Part shown: positions 45,489 through 56,161 of the stretch, in pieces
Position numbering within the stretch: the stretch's first letter is position 1
How the letters are laid out: each line of letters starts with the position of its first letter
Made by a program: the position numbers and the translations under genes
The notes under the pieces: generated by a model
Told to the model about the DNA's origin: nothing
The model's input: the letters and a program-made list of their open reading frames with translations, nothing else
Database searches by the model: none
DNA from: Halichondria panicea
Taxonomy: Eukaryota; Porifera; Demospongiae; Suberitida; Halichondriidae
Direction of reading: 5' to 3'
NCBI RefSeq assembly: GCF_963675165.1
Contig: NC_087380.1
Coordinates: 3,215,803-3,279,802 of the forward strand
DNA: 64,000 nt

Positions 45489-47754
45489 TTGACTTAAGGC
45501 CACGTGGCAAGTTTAAGCTTCTTAGCTTTTGCTCGCTTTTACTCGACAAAGAAGCTTTAACATCAAAATCTGCCACTATTTAAACCAAGATATTGTTGTG
45601 TGAAGACTACCTATGCTGCAAACGCAGTGCTATGGCATCCAGGTGAGTAGATATACTCGTTACAAACAAACAAACAAACTAGAGCACTAAAGTGCAAACC
45701 CTCGGCTGGTGACATGATTATAAAGAAACCAGAAATATAATGCAGTGCATTGCCATAATATAGGGATGTTGTTATCATGTATGACTTGCACAGCAACTCA
45801 GGAGCAATAAAACTAAACCAGACTGGAGGCATGCTGAAACATTTGAGAACAGGTAGTGGTATATGCACTGTGGATTAGGATCACAGTAAAGAAGCCTGGA
45901 GTCTCAGAGAAGTATGGCTCCAGGTTCTGCATGGAGTAGGATCCCAGTCAGCAGCAGGAGCTATAATTCAAGCTCCTACTTTAGTGACCCTGTTCCATTG
46001 TTCCTGGTATATACAGCTTTCTACTTTAGTGACCCTGTTCCATCGTTCTTGGTACAGGATCACTTCAGTTATAAGTAACGCATGTGCAAGTTCTGTTCAA
46101 GCTACATTTTGCTCGCTTTTATTAGACAAAGGAGTAGACAAAGGAGCTTTAACACCGAAAGCTGCCACTATCAAAAGTACTAACTTGTTGTGTGGAGGCT
46201 ACTCATGCTGTAAACGCAGTGCTAGAGCATCCAGGTAAGCAGACCTAGTCACAAGCTTATTCAAGCTTCTTAGCTTTTGCTCGACAAAGAAGCTTTAACA
46301 GCAAAATCTGCCACTATTTAAATCAAGATATTGTTGTGTGAAGGCTATCCATGCTGTAAACGCAGTGTTGTGGCATCCAGGTGAGTAGATATACCTGTGA
46401 CAAACAAACAAACAGACAAAGAAACTAGAGCACTAAAGTGCAAACCCTCGGCTGGTGACATGATTATAAAGAAACCAGAAATATAATGCAGTGCATATAG
46501 TGCTAGTGATGTTGTTATCACGTATGACTTGCACAGCAACTAAGAAACAATAAAACTAAACCAGACTGGAGGCATGCTGAGAACAGGTAGTGGTACTATA
46601 TGCACTGTGGATTAGGATCACAGCAAAGAAGCCTGGAGTCTCAGAGAAGTATGGCTCCAGGTCCTGTGGAGTAGGATCCCAGTCAGCTAGCTAAAAGCAG
46701 GAGCTATAATTCAAGCTTTCTGCTTTAGTGACCCTGTTCCATCGTTCTTGGTACAGGATCACTTCAGTTATAAGTAACGCATGTGCAAGTTCTGTTCAAG
46801 CTACATTTTGCTCGCTTTTATTAGACAAAGGAGCTTTAACACCGAAAGCTGCCACTATCCAAAGTACTAACTTGTTGTGTGGAGGCTACTCATGCTGTAA
46901 ACGCAGTGCTAGAGCATCCAGGTAAGCAGACCTAGTCACAAGCTTATTCAAGCTTCTTAGCTTTTGCTCGACAAAGAAGCTTTAACATCAAAATCTGCCA
47001 CTATTTAAATCAAGATATTGTTGTGTGAAGGCTATCCATGCTGTAAACGCAGTGCTGTGGCATCCAGGTGAGTAGATATACCTGTGACAAACAAACAAAC
47101 AGACAAACTAGAGCACTAAAGTGCAAACCCTCGGCTGGTGACATGATAATAAAGAAACCAGAAGAGTGATGCAGTGCATGTAGCATGTATGACTAGCACA
47201 GCAACTCAAGAGCAATAAAAACTAAACCAGACTGTAGGGATGCTGAAACATTGAGTATGTCACATGAGACATGCACTGTGGACTGAGATCACAGCAAAGA
47301 AGCCTGGAGTCTTAGACTAAGAGAAGTATGGCTCCTTCCAGGCTAGAGTATAGGATCCAGAGTCAGTCAACAACAACTAGTCACAATTCTACTTTCTTGG
47401 CCCTTATTCATACTTCAGCTGCAAATACCTAGTCAGCAGAGGTAGTAATTCTAGCTTTCTACTTTAGTGACCCTGTTCCATTGTTTCTGGTACAGGATCA
47501 CGTCAGCTGTAAGTAACCCATGTGGAAAAATCACAATGTAACATAGGGTATCTCGAATAAAGCCGCGTGTAGTTAGCAGCTGCCAACGGGCAAGTTTAGC
47601 TTTTGCTCGCTTTTATTCGACAAAGAAACTTTAACATCAAAATCTGCCACTATTTAAATCAAGATATTGTTGTGTGAAGGCTATCTATGCTGCAAACGCA
47701 GCGCTATGGCATCCAGGTGAGTAGAAAACCCCATCACAAACAAACAAACAAACA

Positions 47755-47905
47755 AACAAACCAACAGACTACTATACCCGCTGGCCGCGGCACGGCCTTG
47801 GGTAACAAACCAACAGACTACTATACCCGTGGCCGCCCACGCGCGCCTCGGGTAACAAACAGACAGACTACTATAACCCGTGGCCGCCCACGCGCCTCGG
47901 GTTAA
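47755..47905. repeat. GC-rich minisatellite of about 45-50 bp
   Basis: Three units of ACTACTATACCCG(T/C)(G/T)GGCCGC ... CCTCGGGTAACAAAC. Further units at 30755-30846, 45075-45117 and 53445-53601. Always placed after the (CAAA)n tract that ends an array unit. Confidence 0.85.
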
Positions 47906-48531
47906 CTAGAGCACTAAAGTGCAAACCCTCGGCTGGTACAGGTGACATGATTAAAAAGAAACCAGAAATATAATGCAGTGCATATAGTGATGTTGTATTC
48001 ATGTATGACTTGCACAGCAACTCAGGAGCAATAAAACTAAACCAGACTGGAGGCATGCTGAAACATTTGAGAACAGGTAGTGGTACTATAGATATATGCA
48101 CTATGGATTAGGATCACAGTAAAGAAGCCTGGAGTCTCAGAGAAGTATGGCTCCAGGTTCTGCATGGAGTAGGATCCCAGTCAGCAGCAGGAGCTATATT
48201 TCAAGCTTCTACTTTAGTGACCCTGTTCCATTGTTCCTGGTTAATAAGCTGCGGTCCTCCTGAGAGAACGTTAAGGCCTAGGACGTAGTCACACTTATCA
48301 AAAGGATAGTGTTAGTTTTGGCTAAAGTGCTGGACCGGAAACCCCCACCTCCACCGGAAATGACCAGGTGGTATAGGTGAAGGTTAGGGGAATCCCCCCA
48401 AACCGGCCCACAAAGGAAGGCACAGCCTGCCCCCCAAACTATGCCACCTCAGCCCAACCTGTACGCTCCCTGGGATGCATGGACTCTCCACATCATACAC
48501 ATCATGATAATTATTGACAGTGACTGTGACC

Positions 48532-49491
48532 TTATGCACACAATAAACGTGAATAATTTGCTAACTGACTTCTAGGTGTCCTTATGTAGTCCAAATAGGC
48601 CACACTCCGCCATCTTCCCAGCGTTTTGATAGCCGAATCCTCAAAACCTTTAGCCGCTGCTGTGGTAACCGCTCCAATGCGGAAGCTATGGCCGTTGTAC
48701 TTGGACTCATCTACTCCTGCTGCCGACAGAGCAGCCCGGATGGCTTCTACAAACCGTAACCGGGTCAGCATACGACCATCCTTAAACTTGAACAGGGAGC
48801 CTTCTGCCCGACCCCGAAGCCGCAGATATGACAGTATTGCCTGCACTGGGCACAAATCAGAGTCCGTTTTACCCAGAAATAAATCAACGCCTCGTCGAAA
48901 AGGGTCTGTTTTGGATTGCTTGATGGTGACCCGGACCACCGTGGGTAGCTTAGGGTTGTCAATCGCTATGTCGCTGACGATCAAGTGACACGACGGGTCA
49001 AATTTATCGTCGCTGGGTACAGACATTTCCCCGATACGAAGAAAACCAAAGAAGGCCAGGCAACAAGCCGCCCAGAGCATAACCGTATCGTGGCCACCAG
49101 GGGAAGAGTCCCACACTGCCTTCATTTTCCTCAGTAGGAGGGGGGACATGGGCAGTCTTTCTCTTTTTCCCTGACACTTAGCAGCTTCGCATCTCTTAAT
49201 ACCGCGTAGGGTATATTCCAATCGAAGAAGCACAGATGCAAAAGGGTCTGGTTGGCTCTCCGCAATGTGCAGGAATCTGACCCCGGCAAGGTATACTTTG
49301 ATAGTCTTGTGAGTGAGTCCTTCCTCGGCCAGGTAGGTCGCAAAGAGGCAACACGAGCGCTCCGAGGCAGGAACTGCTTGGACTCCACTCTCTCTGCAGA
49401 ATCTCAGATAGCGCCGCTGGCCCGAACTATAGGTCCTCTGTGTGGAATCAGCTAGTCCTTTTGAGAAATACTTTTGAGAAGCTCTGTCCAA
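48532..49491 (-). CDS. Tyrosine recombinase of DIRS/Ngaro element
   Basis: 319 residues. N-terminal SAM-like DNA-binding domain (STQRTYSSGQRRYLRFC). Catalytic domain with the first arginine in FFGFLRIGEM, the HSFRIG motif (H-x-x-R), LGRW, and the nucleophile tyrosine in the SVAYLDYIRTP stretch. These are all catalytic positions of the family. It joins a circular DNA intermediate into the genome. The start overlaps the end of the RT ORF by about 40 bp in another frame. Confidence 0.9.
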   Translation of the reverse strand: MDRASQKYFSKGLADSTQRTYSSGQRRYLRFCRESGVQAVPASERSCCLFATYLAEEGLTHKTIKVYLAGVRFLHIAESQPDPFASVLLRLEYTLRGIKRCEAAKCQGKRERLPMSPLLLRKMKAVWDSSPGGHDTVMLWAACCLAFFGFLRIGEMSVPSDDKFDPSCHLIVSDIAIDNPKLPTVVRVTIKQSKTDPFRRGVDLFLGKTDSDLCPVQAILSYLRLRGRAEGSLFKFKDGRMLTRLRFVEAIRAALSAAGVDESKYNGHSFRIGAVTTAAAKGFEDSAIKTLGRWRSVAYLDYIRTPRSQLANYSRLLCA

Positions 49492-51224
49492 CTTAGCGAC
49501 GTCCAGTCGGGGCGTCTGGTGACCAGGACCTCCAACATCTCTGGCGGGATGACATCTGCTTGACGCCTGGCCGATGGGACCTGTGCCAGGAAGGAAGTAT
49601 GATTATCTCTCGAAAGGGCATCGGCTGCCCCGTTGCACACCCCTGGTATATGCACACTCCACAGTTTAATGTCAAATGCGGCCACGAAGAAAAAGAGACA
49701 CCTCAACAAATGCATAGCCAAATCGTCCTTGCAGGTGCCTGATCGAATTATGGCCACCACTGCCGCATTATCACATCTGCAACGTACGCTAGACCCGTGC
49801 CAGGATCTGCCCCACAACGCAATGCTCACTATGATTGGGAGAAGCTCTTTTACAGTTATATGAACTGTTGCCCATGAAGAGGGCCATTGTAGCTGAAACC
49901 AGTGGCCCTCCAAAGAGAAGGATCCACAACCCCAGTTGCCTGATGCGTCCGAGGTTATGGTTGCCTGCCACGCTTGGCTTGGGTGTGGGCCTGTAACTGA
50001 GACCCCGTTCCATGATTGTAAGAAGGTAGCCCACCATTGTAGGTCCGATCGGAAACCCACGTTCAACCGAATCCGATGGTGCAGTTCTTTGGCTACCGTG
50101 GACAATGAAATCATTCTCCTCAAAAATGATCTTCCCGGTTTTACCACACAACACGCATGTTGCAGCTGACCGATCAGAGAGAGTAACTCTCGCTTGGAAC
50201 CAGCCTTACGTTCGGACCAACCTCGGATTTCTCTCTGTAAACGCATCAGTTTTTCCGGTGGTAGTCTCACCACCCCCGCTTGGGTGTCAAGTTCAATGCC
50301 CAAGAAGGTTAACTGGCATGCAGGGCCTTCTGTTTTGTGCTTGGCGATCGGGACCCCTAAGCGATCACAGGTAGCTAGCGTCCGAGCAAGCGCCAGCTGG
50401 CATTCAGGGGTGTTGGGGGCACCAAACAATAAATAGTCGTCCAAATAGTGAATGGCTCGGGTCCCCTGCTGGCCCATAATCCACATTAAAGCATCTGCTA
50501 CGGCGTTAAAAATCTTGGGAGCCGATCTTAAACTGAACGGCAGGGAAGCGTCGGCATAGAGGTTCCCTTTCCACGACATACCCAACAACAGACGATCGTC
50601 GGGGTGAACTGGGATCAGCCTGTATGCACTCTCATAATCCAATTTTGCAAGCAGCGCCCCCTTTCCCAATTCACTAAACCTTTGAACTGCTTCGTCCACC
50701 GAGGTATACTTTAAAGAACACAGTTCCCGTTCAATACCATCGTTCACACTCGCACCCGCAGGATGTGACAGATCTAAAATTAGTCTCCACTTTCCCGGTT
50801 GGTGGTTTTTTGGGATAACACCGAACCGACTAACCTGCATCTGTGCCCCCACTCGTGGGTCAAGGGGGCCAAGCACCCGACCCATGGAAAGTTCCTTTCC
50901 CAGATAACTGTCAATAACCTCACTATTCGTCACCGCTGAGTGCATGTTAGCTTTTACTGAGGTGCAGACACAGTCCTCATATCGGAAGCCAATCCTAAAA
51001 CCTTCCCGCAGGCCGCTCTCAATGTAGGTGGCATACCACTTGTCCGGGTGTTGACTCATACTCGTCCTCCATTCCCTGACCACTAAGGGGGTAGTTACTT
51101 TCGCAAACTCTGGTGGTAGCTCTCTGCTACCCTCTTTGGGTCTCCTTCCTTCCAACACTCGCAACTCATTACGATAGGGATAGAGGCCCTCAGTCATTGC
51201 CACCATTCCTATACACATTAACAT
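49452..51224 (-). CDS. Reverse transcriptase-RNase H of DIRS/Ngaro element
   Basis: 590 residues. RT motifs: FGVIPKNHQPGKWRLILDLS, LAKLDYESAYRLIPV (box A), LPFSLRSAPKIFNAV (box B), and catalytic HYLDDYLLFG (box C, YLDD). LTFLGIELDT follows. RNase H region: TSDASGNWGCG, VKELLPI, RCDNAAVVAI, and NGAADALSRD, with D, E, D, D residues in place. No frameshift or stop. It copies element RNA to DNA. Confidence 0.9.
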   Translation of the reverse strand: MLMCIGMVAMTEGLYPYRNELRVLEGRRPKEGSRELPPEFAKVTTPLVVREWRTSMSQHPDKWYATYIESGLREGFRIGFRYEDCVCTSVKANMHSAVTNSEVIDSYLGKELSMGRVLGPLDPRVGAQMQVSRFGVIPKNHQPGKWRLILDLSHPAGASVNDGIERELCSLKYTSVDEAVQRFSELGKGALLAKLDYESAYRLIPVHPDDRLLLGMSWKGNLYADASLPFSLRSAPKIFNAVADALMWIMGQQGTRAIHYLDDYLLFGAPNTPECQLALARTLATCDRLGVPIAKHKTEGPACQLTFLGIELDTQAGVVRLPPEKLMRLQREIRGWSERKAGSKRELLSLIGQLQHACCVVKPGRSFLRRMISLSTVAKELHHRIRLNVGFRSDLQWWATFLQSWNGVSVTGPHPSQAWQATITSDASGNWGCGSFSLEGHWFQLQWPSSWATVHITVKELLPIIVSIALWGRSWHGSSVRCRCDNAAVVAIIRSGTCKDDLAMHLLRCLFFFVAAFDIKLWSVHIPGVCNGAADALSRDNHTSFLAQVPSARRQADVIPPEMLEVLVTRRPDWTSLSWTELLKSISQKD

Positions 51225-51507
51225 AATTATATCAAGGGTGTTGGGGCTAGCCCTTTTTGTCAGGCCCGGGTATAATTATTTTGATTACGCTAACGCCTAG
51301 TGACGACCCTTACCTACTTATTTCCAACTTAAGTAACAAAATCATCACATATGCAACGTATGGGTCCTCATTTGACCATACAACAAGGGAATAATATTCA
51401 TACACCGTAGTAACACTAATAAGTCTGGTTGTGAATTCACGGCTTAAGTGTCAGCAGTCTGGTTATAATACTCAAAACAACAATCGGACGACTCGTCCGC
51501 GCACCAG

Positions 51508-52467
51508 CTAGCGGATGGCCAGAGGTTTTCCAGGATCCTCTCTTTTCCTCTCGTCACTCCCTCGAGAGCGGCAAGACCATCTCTTGTGAGGTCCCGCACA
51601 CCGTGAGCATACATGCTCGAAGGAGCAGTTCTCCGCCTCGCATCGGCCGTCATTCCACGCAAAACAGGCTCCCCTCCTTCGCTTCTTACGAGGCAGTTCA
51701 AACCCCTGGGGACGGTATTCCTCTCTCGAAGGGGCCGGGTTGCTCACTCTTATCGCTCTGCTTGGTTGCAGGGCGCATTCTTCTAAGCCGTGATCCGACG
51801 CCGTGCAGATTGAGCAAAATTTTCCCCTTCCTCTTTGTGCTAGAAAGGTTGTCGAATACAGTGACTGGTTGATCTTAGAGAAGTCGACTGCCTCAAACGA
51901 CGTCATCTGCTGGCGGAACAGTGAGTCGTATGCTACGAACCCACGTCCCCCACACCGCTGAGCCTCTCCCACCAGGATAGCCAGATAGGCCCACAACTCC
52001 TTGGCTTTGTTCGGGTGCTGACTTGCCACCACCGCCGCATAAAGGCTAAATGCCTGCACCCAACTAAGTATGTCCGGGACCTCCCTCCTGCTCGCTCTCT
52101 GCTCGTACGGTGCGGGGATCCCGTCGCTCTCTTGCTTCCTCCTCCGGAGGACCTCCATATTGTCCTTAAGGAGCTCGCTCATATCCACGAACTCGCCCTT
52201 GATTATTCGCTTGACCAGCCTGACCGGGACCACAGGCAACGCTTCCCCGAGGACGAATGGGGATGGTTCCTGGGGTTTGGCCGTCCCGAGCTCTGTTGGG
52301 GGGTTGACTACTCGTCGTTCTCCGTCTCCACGCTCTCCATGCTCTCCATCTCCACCGCCTCCTATAAGGGGCAGGTTCAAGTCGCTCACGTCTTCCGTTC
52401 CTGTGCCAGGGGTGGGAGGGGTAGGTGCTAAGTTTGCCACAATATTGTGTGCATAAACCCGGGTCAT
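51508..52467 (-). CDS. Gag-like protein of DIRS/Ngaro element, main exon
   Basis: 319 codons, with proline- and glycine-rich N-terminus, then a helical middle part (LSWVQAFSLYAAVVASQHP) typical of DIRS-group Gag. At the C-terminus are cysteine/histidine clusters: CSICTASDHGLEECAL, then a CFAWNDGRCEAENCSFEH knuckle, then CSRCAGPHKRWSC. It lies 5' of the RT ORF. A TGA sits just upstream of its ATG in frame, but a splice acceptor (CTTGAG at about 52470) would bypass it and join the upstream exon at 52752-52905 in phase. Confidence 0.8.
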   Translation of the reverse strand: MTRVYAHNIVANLAPTPPTPGTGTEDVSDLNLPLIGGGGDGEHGERGDGERRVVNPPTELGTAKPQEPSPFVLGEALPVVPVRLVKRIIKGEFVDMSELLKDNMEVLRRRKQESDGIPAPYEQRASRREVPDILSWVQAFSLYAAVVASQHPNKAKELWAYLAILVGEAQRCGGRGFVAYDSLFRQQMTSFEAVDFSKINQSLYSTTFLAQRGRGKFCSICTASDHGLEECALQPSRAIRVSNPAPSREEYRPQGFELPRKKRRRGACFAWNDGRCEAENCSFEHVCSRCAGPHKRWSCRSRGSDERKREDPGKPLAIR

Positions 52468-52751
52468 AGCTCAAGGACTCTAGACTCTAGACCTTTAATA
52501 CTCACTGACTCAAATACCTGGAGCACTCTGCTCGTACCACGTTGGGGGGTACTCTAGCCCCTCTAGCTCACTGTGTGGGCCCTCATGCCCGCACGTTCTC
52601 TCTTCTCACTCTCACTCTCTTCTCACTCTCACTCTTCTCACTCTCATCCAACCGCTCACGGTGGCTCTCATTTCTCATTTCTCATTTCTCATTCTGCTGT
52701 GTTACCTAGGCTTATTACCCAAGTAAAATTGCTAATCTGGGTGGTACTCAC

Positions 52752-52905
52752 CCGGAGGGTCTTGGACTCTGCTTGTCCTTGAGGATTCCCCTGCTTTTTC
52801 AGCAAACGCTCTAAAGGCGGGGATGTCGTGCAGCAGTTCCCTCAGCGCTGTCTTGACGACTTCTTTGTCGATCACTACTGGTGGTTGGGGAGTTTCGTCA
52901 GTCAT
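52752..52905 (-). CDS. Predicted first exon of the Gag ORF
   Basis: Starts at ATG 52905 (MTDETPQPPVVIDKEVV) and stays open for 51 codons plus one base to a GTGAGT donor. Joined to the acceptor two bases before the ATG at 52467, the phases fit exactly (1 + 2). The intron of about 280 bp contains CTCACTCTC repeats. Spliced Gag has been reported for some DIRS-type elements; here it is inferred from sequence only. Confidence 0.55.
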
Positions 52906-53037
52906 AGCTACTATGATATCGACAGCAGTTCGAGCCTGAAGACACGGTAGAATACACGAGGTAGGAATATGATCTGCGCATGTGCAAACCGGTGCGGTCC
53001 TCCTTATTAACCCGGTCTAACTATCATTAAACCACAC

Positions 53038-53601
53038 TATATACAGCTTTCTACTTTAGTGACCCTGTTCCATCGTTTTCTTGGTACAGGATCACTTCAG
53101 TTATAAGTAACGCATGTGCAAGTTCTGTTCAAGCTACATTTTGCTCGCTTTTATTAGACAAAGGAGCTTTAACACCGAAAGCTGTCACTATCAAAAGTAC
53201 TAACTTGTTGTGTGGAGGCTACTCATGCTGTAAACGCAGTGCTAGAGCATCCAGGTAAGCAGACCTAGTCACAAGCTTATTCAAGCTTCTTAGCTTTTGC
53301 TCGACAAAGAAGCTTTAACAGCAAAATCTGCCACTATTTAAATCAAGATATTGTTGTGTGAAGGCTATCCATGCTGTAAACGCAGTGATGTGGCATCCAG
53401 GTGAGTAGATATACCTGTGACAAACAAACAAACAAACAAACAAACAGACCAACATACTACTATACCCGTGGCCGCCCACGCGCGCCTCGGGTAACAAACA
53501 AACAGACCAACATACTACTATACCCGTGGCCGCCCACGCGCACCTCGGGTAACAAACCAACAGACTACTATACCCGCTGGCCGCGGCACGGCCTCGGGTA
53601 A
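53038..53601. repeat. Tandem array, part 2 (after the DIRS insertion)
   Basis: Continues the unit that stops at 48240: first exon-like segment (53140-53254, with KGALTPKAVTIKSTNLLCGG), second segment (to 53400), the (CAAA)n tract, and three GC-rich minisatellite units to 53601. Confidence 0.85.
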
Positions 53602-53649
53602 TTAAATGTCTTTAAGTAACAACAGTCCATTTAGTCAATCCAATCAGTT

Positions 53650-54102
53650 AGTACACGTTTCGCAAGGTAGGAGCAAGGCCGTTTTAGTCACAGGTCTCAT
53701 GTAAATGCCGTTCGTGGTTCGTAGCTTCACAACCCTAACAAGACCATCTTGGCCTTCATGGGTTTCGATGATTCGAGCCATAGGCCATTGGGAAGGCATG
53801 CATAACGTTGTCTTCTCTTCTCAACACGACAATATCTCCAACTTGTAGATTCTTGACAGGTCGACGCCATTTAGAGTACTTCCTGATGCTATAGTGAGGT
53901 ATTCGGAATGCCATCTTTTCCAAAAGTGGCAGACTAATGCTTCACAGAGGTGCCAACGACGCAATGTGGAGATGGATTGAAGAGGAAAATCACGGTCAGG
54001 AATGGCCTCGATCGGACGGCCAATCAAAAAATGTCCAGGGGTTAGCACCTCGATCCCTTCATCGTTGTAGTGGGGAATGGTTCCGAGTGGACGACTGTTC
54101 AT
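53650..54102 (-). pseudogene. BEL/Pao integrase C-terminal region
   Basis: The frame 53821-54102 contains NSRPLGTIP and LTPGHFLIGRPIEAIPD, the signature that follows the integrase core in BEL/Pao polyproteins. The following 150 bp has a frameshifted DGLVRVVKLRT, the DUF5641-type end. Confidence 0.75.
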
Positions 54103-54362
54103 GCAGGCCTCTATTTGAGAGAGAACAGTTGTAAGCTCTTCAAAGTTTAACTTTGAGTTTCCGACAATTCGATGAAGATGGGTTTTGAGGCTCTTAACTG
54201 CGGATTCCCATAGCCCTCCAAAATGTGAAAGCAGCTTTAACTCGACACTCAGGAAGTTTAATATTCACTCAAGATCTACTGATGTCTACTGTCTGGGAGG
54301 CCTTCTTGAACTGTCTCTTTGATAAACAGAGCTAGAAGAGCAACACTGCTTCAGCATAATTA

Positions 54363-54545
54363 TTCTAGTCTCTGAAAGCTGCCATTGTGGTCACATTGTC
54401 ATACGTATATATAACGTATTCTTCCTTTTTGTAACTTTGTCCGTTTTTTTTACAATTTGTATGTTGTTAATTATTTCGCACATGCGCATACAAAGTATAC
54501 CAGGCCGCCTTTCTCTTCGCGGCCTGGAATCGAGGCTATAGTTCG
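54363..54545. mobile_element. Insertion with TAGCCTCG-family end inside BEL integrase
   Basis: The right end (54480-54540) reads GCGCATAC...CCAGGCCGC...GCGGCCTGGAATCGAGGCTA. The left part (CTCTGAAAGCTGCCATTGTGG) resembles the GLDC intron sequence at 26911-26950. Boundaries are approximate; the integrase reading is broken here. Confidence 0.5.
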
Positions 54546-54851
54546 ATATGATATCGTTGGTGTTTTTTCGTTCATACAATCTTTGAGAATGCGTTTTGCT
54601 CCGACGAAGTTTGTTCCGTGGTCACTCCATAACAATGCAGTCCTCAGGCAGGCTAGGAATGCTTCTGAAGTCAGATCTGACACTGCTTCGATGTGCACGG
54701 CTAGAGACACAAATATACAGATGTATGCCTTTACAATGACCGGTTTGCGAATGGAACCTCGTTTCAAGTAAACTGGTCCGGCATAGTCAAGACCCACATT
54801 GTTGAAAACAGCATCAGGGGTTACGCGTTCTTTGGGGAGTTGTCCCATCAT
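54545..54851 (-). pseudogene. BEL/Pao integrase catalytic core
   Basis: Contains FNNVGLDYAGPVY, with the first catalytic aspartate, then IFVSLAVHIEAVSDL and WSDHGTNFVGA with the second. The glutamate-bearing part is lost at the insertion. Confidence 0.75.
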
Positions 54852-54894
54852 CTGGGGACGTGGTTTGGCTGATCTTCTCCTGCAGATAACGCAG

Positions 54895-55309
54895 CTACGT
54901 GTGATTGATCAAATCGTCTTGCCCACCAACAATGTGGTATCGACGAGAAAGATATCCAGATATTAGTAGATGACCACCATGAAGTAGTCGGTTGTGTTCT
55001 GAGCGTATGAGGAGTTTTACCAGGGGATGGTTAGAGGGTAGTATCATCAGATGACGATTGTCATATGAGATGTTTGCTACGTCCACTCACTCGGAGTACC
55101 TCTTTTTTGTCCAGAAATGGACTCAGTGATAAAAGGCGACTCGTTTGTCGAATATTTGAGCCCTTCTTGAGAGAAAATATTTCTTCTTGCCAGGATTCTT
55201 CTTGGACTATTTTCACCCAATAAGTTGTGGCTTGGTTCAAGGTCCATGTATCCTTTGTGATTTGAACTTTGATTTGATCTTGCAATTTGTAACGAATCTC
55301 AATGTCCAC
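54895..55309 (-). pseudogene. BEL/Pao integrase zinc-binding region
   Basis: Reads HPLVKLLIRSEHNRLLHGG, the HHCC-type N-terminal zinc domain, in the frame 54895-55086. The adjoining frame 55061-55309 (TWTLNQATTYWVKIVQEESW) is the region just before it. Confidence 0.65.
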
Positions 55310-55315
55310 GCTGTG

Positions 55316-55745
55316 ATTCTTGTTAGTCGATGGAACGATGAGAATTGATCAACATCTGTTTCTCGACGACAGTAGCGCAAACAAACGATCGCAACTCGTC
55401 TACAGTAACGTCAGTACCGAACCAAAGCTGCAACCTATATCACTGGAGAAACGCTCAGAGGTGCTACTTCTAAATCTCAGCCAGGCGCAAGACTGGACGT
55501 CGCTGCAAATGGGTTCTGGGGAGGACGTTTCCAAAAAACATATTCTAGACGTCAGAGTATTCAACCATTTTGCCCCCTCCAATTCTCACTCCAACCTTAC
55601 CGCCTGCTACCGCAAACATGAATTAATAAAGAAACGTGCCTATATGAGCAAAGGATAAGAGAAAGTGAGAATGCCTCATTCACCCTACTCGTTCTCTCTG
55701 CCACCGGAGGTGAAGCGACCGTTTTTTAAAAGACTTGCCTCCCAT
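55316..55745 (+). pseudogene. Fragment of RT/endonuclease retroelement inserted in the BEL element
   Basis: On the plus strand: STEPKLQPIS, then a frame with LDVRVFNHFAPSNSHS and LTACYRKHELIKKRAY (to 55658), then frameshifted FFKRLASH (about 55720-55742). This is the endonuclease-like C-terminal part of the same RT family as 63157-64000. It lies antisense to BEL and splits RNase H from integrase. Confidence 0.65.
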
Positions 55746-56161
55746 CAAAGTGTGTGCGTTAGCATCTCAGCTGGATATAATCCACGGGACGCACAATCAG
55801 CTGGGCTTACGACATGTCTCCATCGCCATGATTTGTGCCACTCGGTTGCCAACAAACACTGTGTGGATTCCTTTGTAACCAATTGAGTACAATAGTAGAG
55901 ACAGCTAGTCCACGCAAAAGTCTTGTCCATTGGAATGTCGAGAACCTTTTTGCATTGGAACAATATCTGTGCTACAACTAGAGCTCCACAAAGTTCCAAG
56001 CGTGGTATTGTTTGCCTCTTAATAGGCGCGACTCTGGTTTTTGCCATCACTATATAGAAGTGTGTAGGCTGCCTGTCGAATCTTCCATTCTGAGATACAC
56101 AACTCCAGAGTATATGCCTTCTCCGATGCGTCTGAGAAGCCATGTAGTTGTCTAGTGACAC
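55745..56161 (-). pseudogene. BEL/Pao RNase H region
   Basis: Contains KTRVAPIKRQTIPRLELCGA, the conserved BEL/Pao RNase H segment, and VVSPADCASRGLYPAEM near the end. Open for 138 codons, then broken upstream. Confidence 0.75.

Larger units (their letters stand above)
40877..48240. repeat. Large tandem array of about 730-bp units, part 1
   Basis: Unit starts (CTAGAGCACTAAAGTGCAAA): 40877, 42883, 43613, 44347, 45118, 45678, 46424, 47106 and 47906. Typical spacing is 680-800 bp; one short unit (560 bp) lacks the first exon-like segment. Each full unit has, on the plus strand, an ORF ending in LLCGGYxCCKRSA(R)xSR just before a CAG/GTAAGC donor, then a second related segment ending GCATCCAG/GTGAGT, then (CAAA)n. 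The array is broken by the element at 41083-42326 and by the DIRS-like element at 48241-53037, after which it resumes. Confidence 0.88.
48241..53037 (-). mobile_element. DIRS/Ngaro-type tyrosine-recombinase retrotransposon, near complete, 4.8 kb
   Basis: Inserted in the tandem array. The unit sequence stops at CCTGG (48240) and resumes at TATATACAG (53038) with no target duplication, as expected for integration by a tyrosine recombinase. It encodes, in order on the minus strand, a Gag with a split first exon, an RT-RNase H, and a YR. The 12-mer TGCGGTCCTCCT occurs near both ends (48250-48261 and 52993-53004), next to TTAATAAG at the left and its inverse CTTATTAA at the right. No methyltransferase or integrase was seen. 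Three open ORFs suggest recent activity. Confidence 0.88.

Noticed and set aside
47687-47905. 72-codon frame with RPRAPRVTNRQTT repeats
   Set aside because: It is the translation of the GC-rich minisatellite and (CAAA)n tract.
42799-48101. Long minus-strand frames in the array (96-126 codons, ending LHFSALV)
   Set aside because: They lie antisense to the better-supported segments, lack splice-site support, and vary through frameshifts; treated as shadows of the repeat.
48241-53037. Methyltransferase domain as in DIRS1 elements
   Set aside because: No frame in the element contains one; between the RT and Gag ORFs there is only a short gap.
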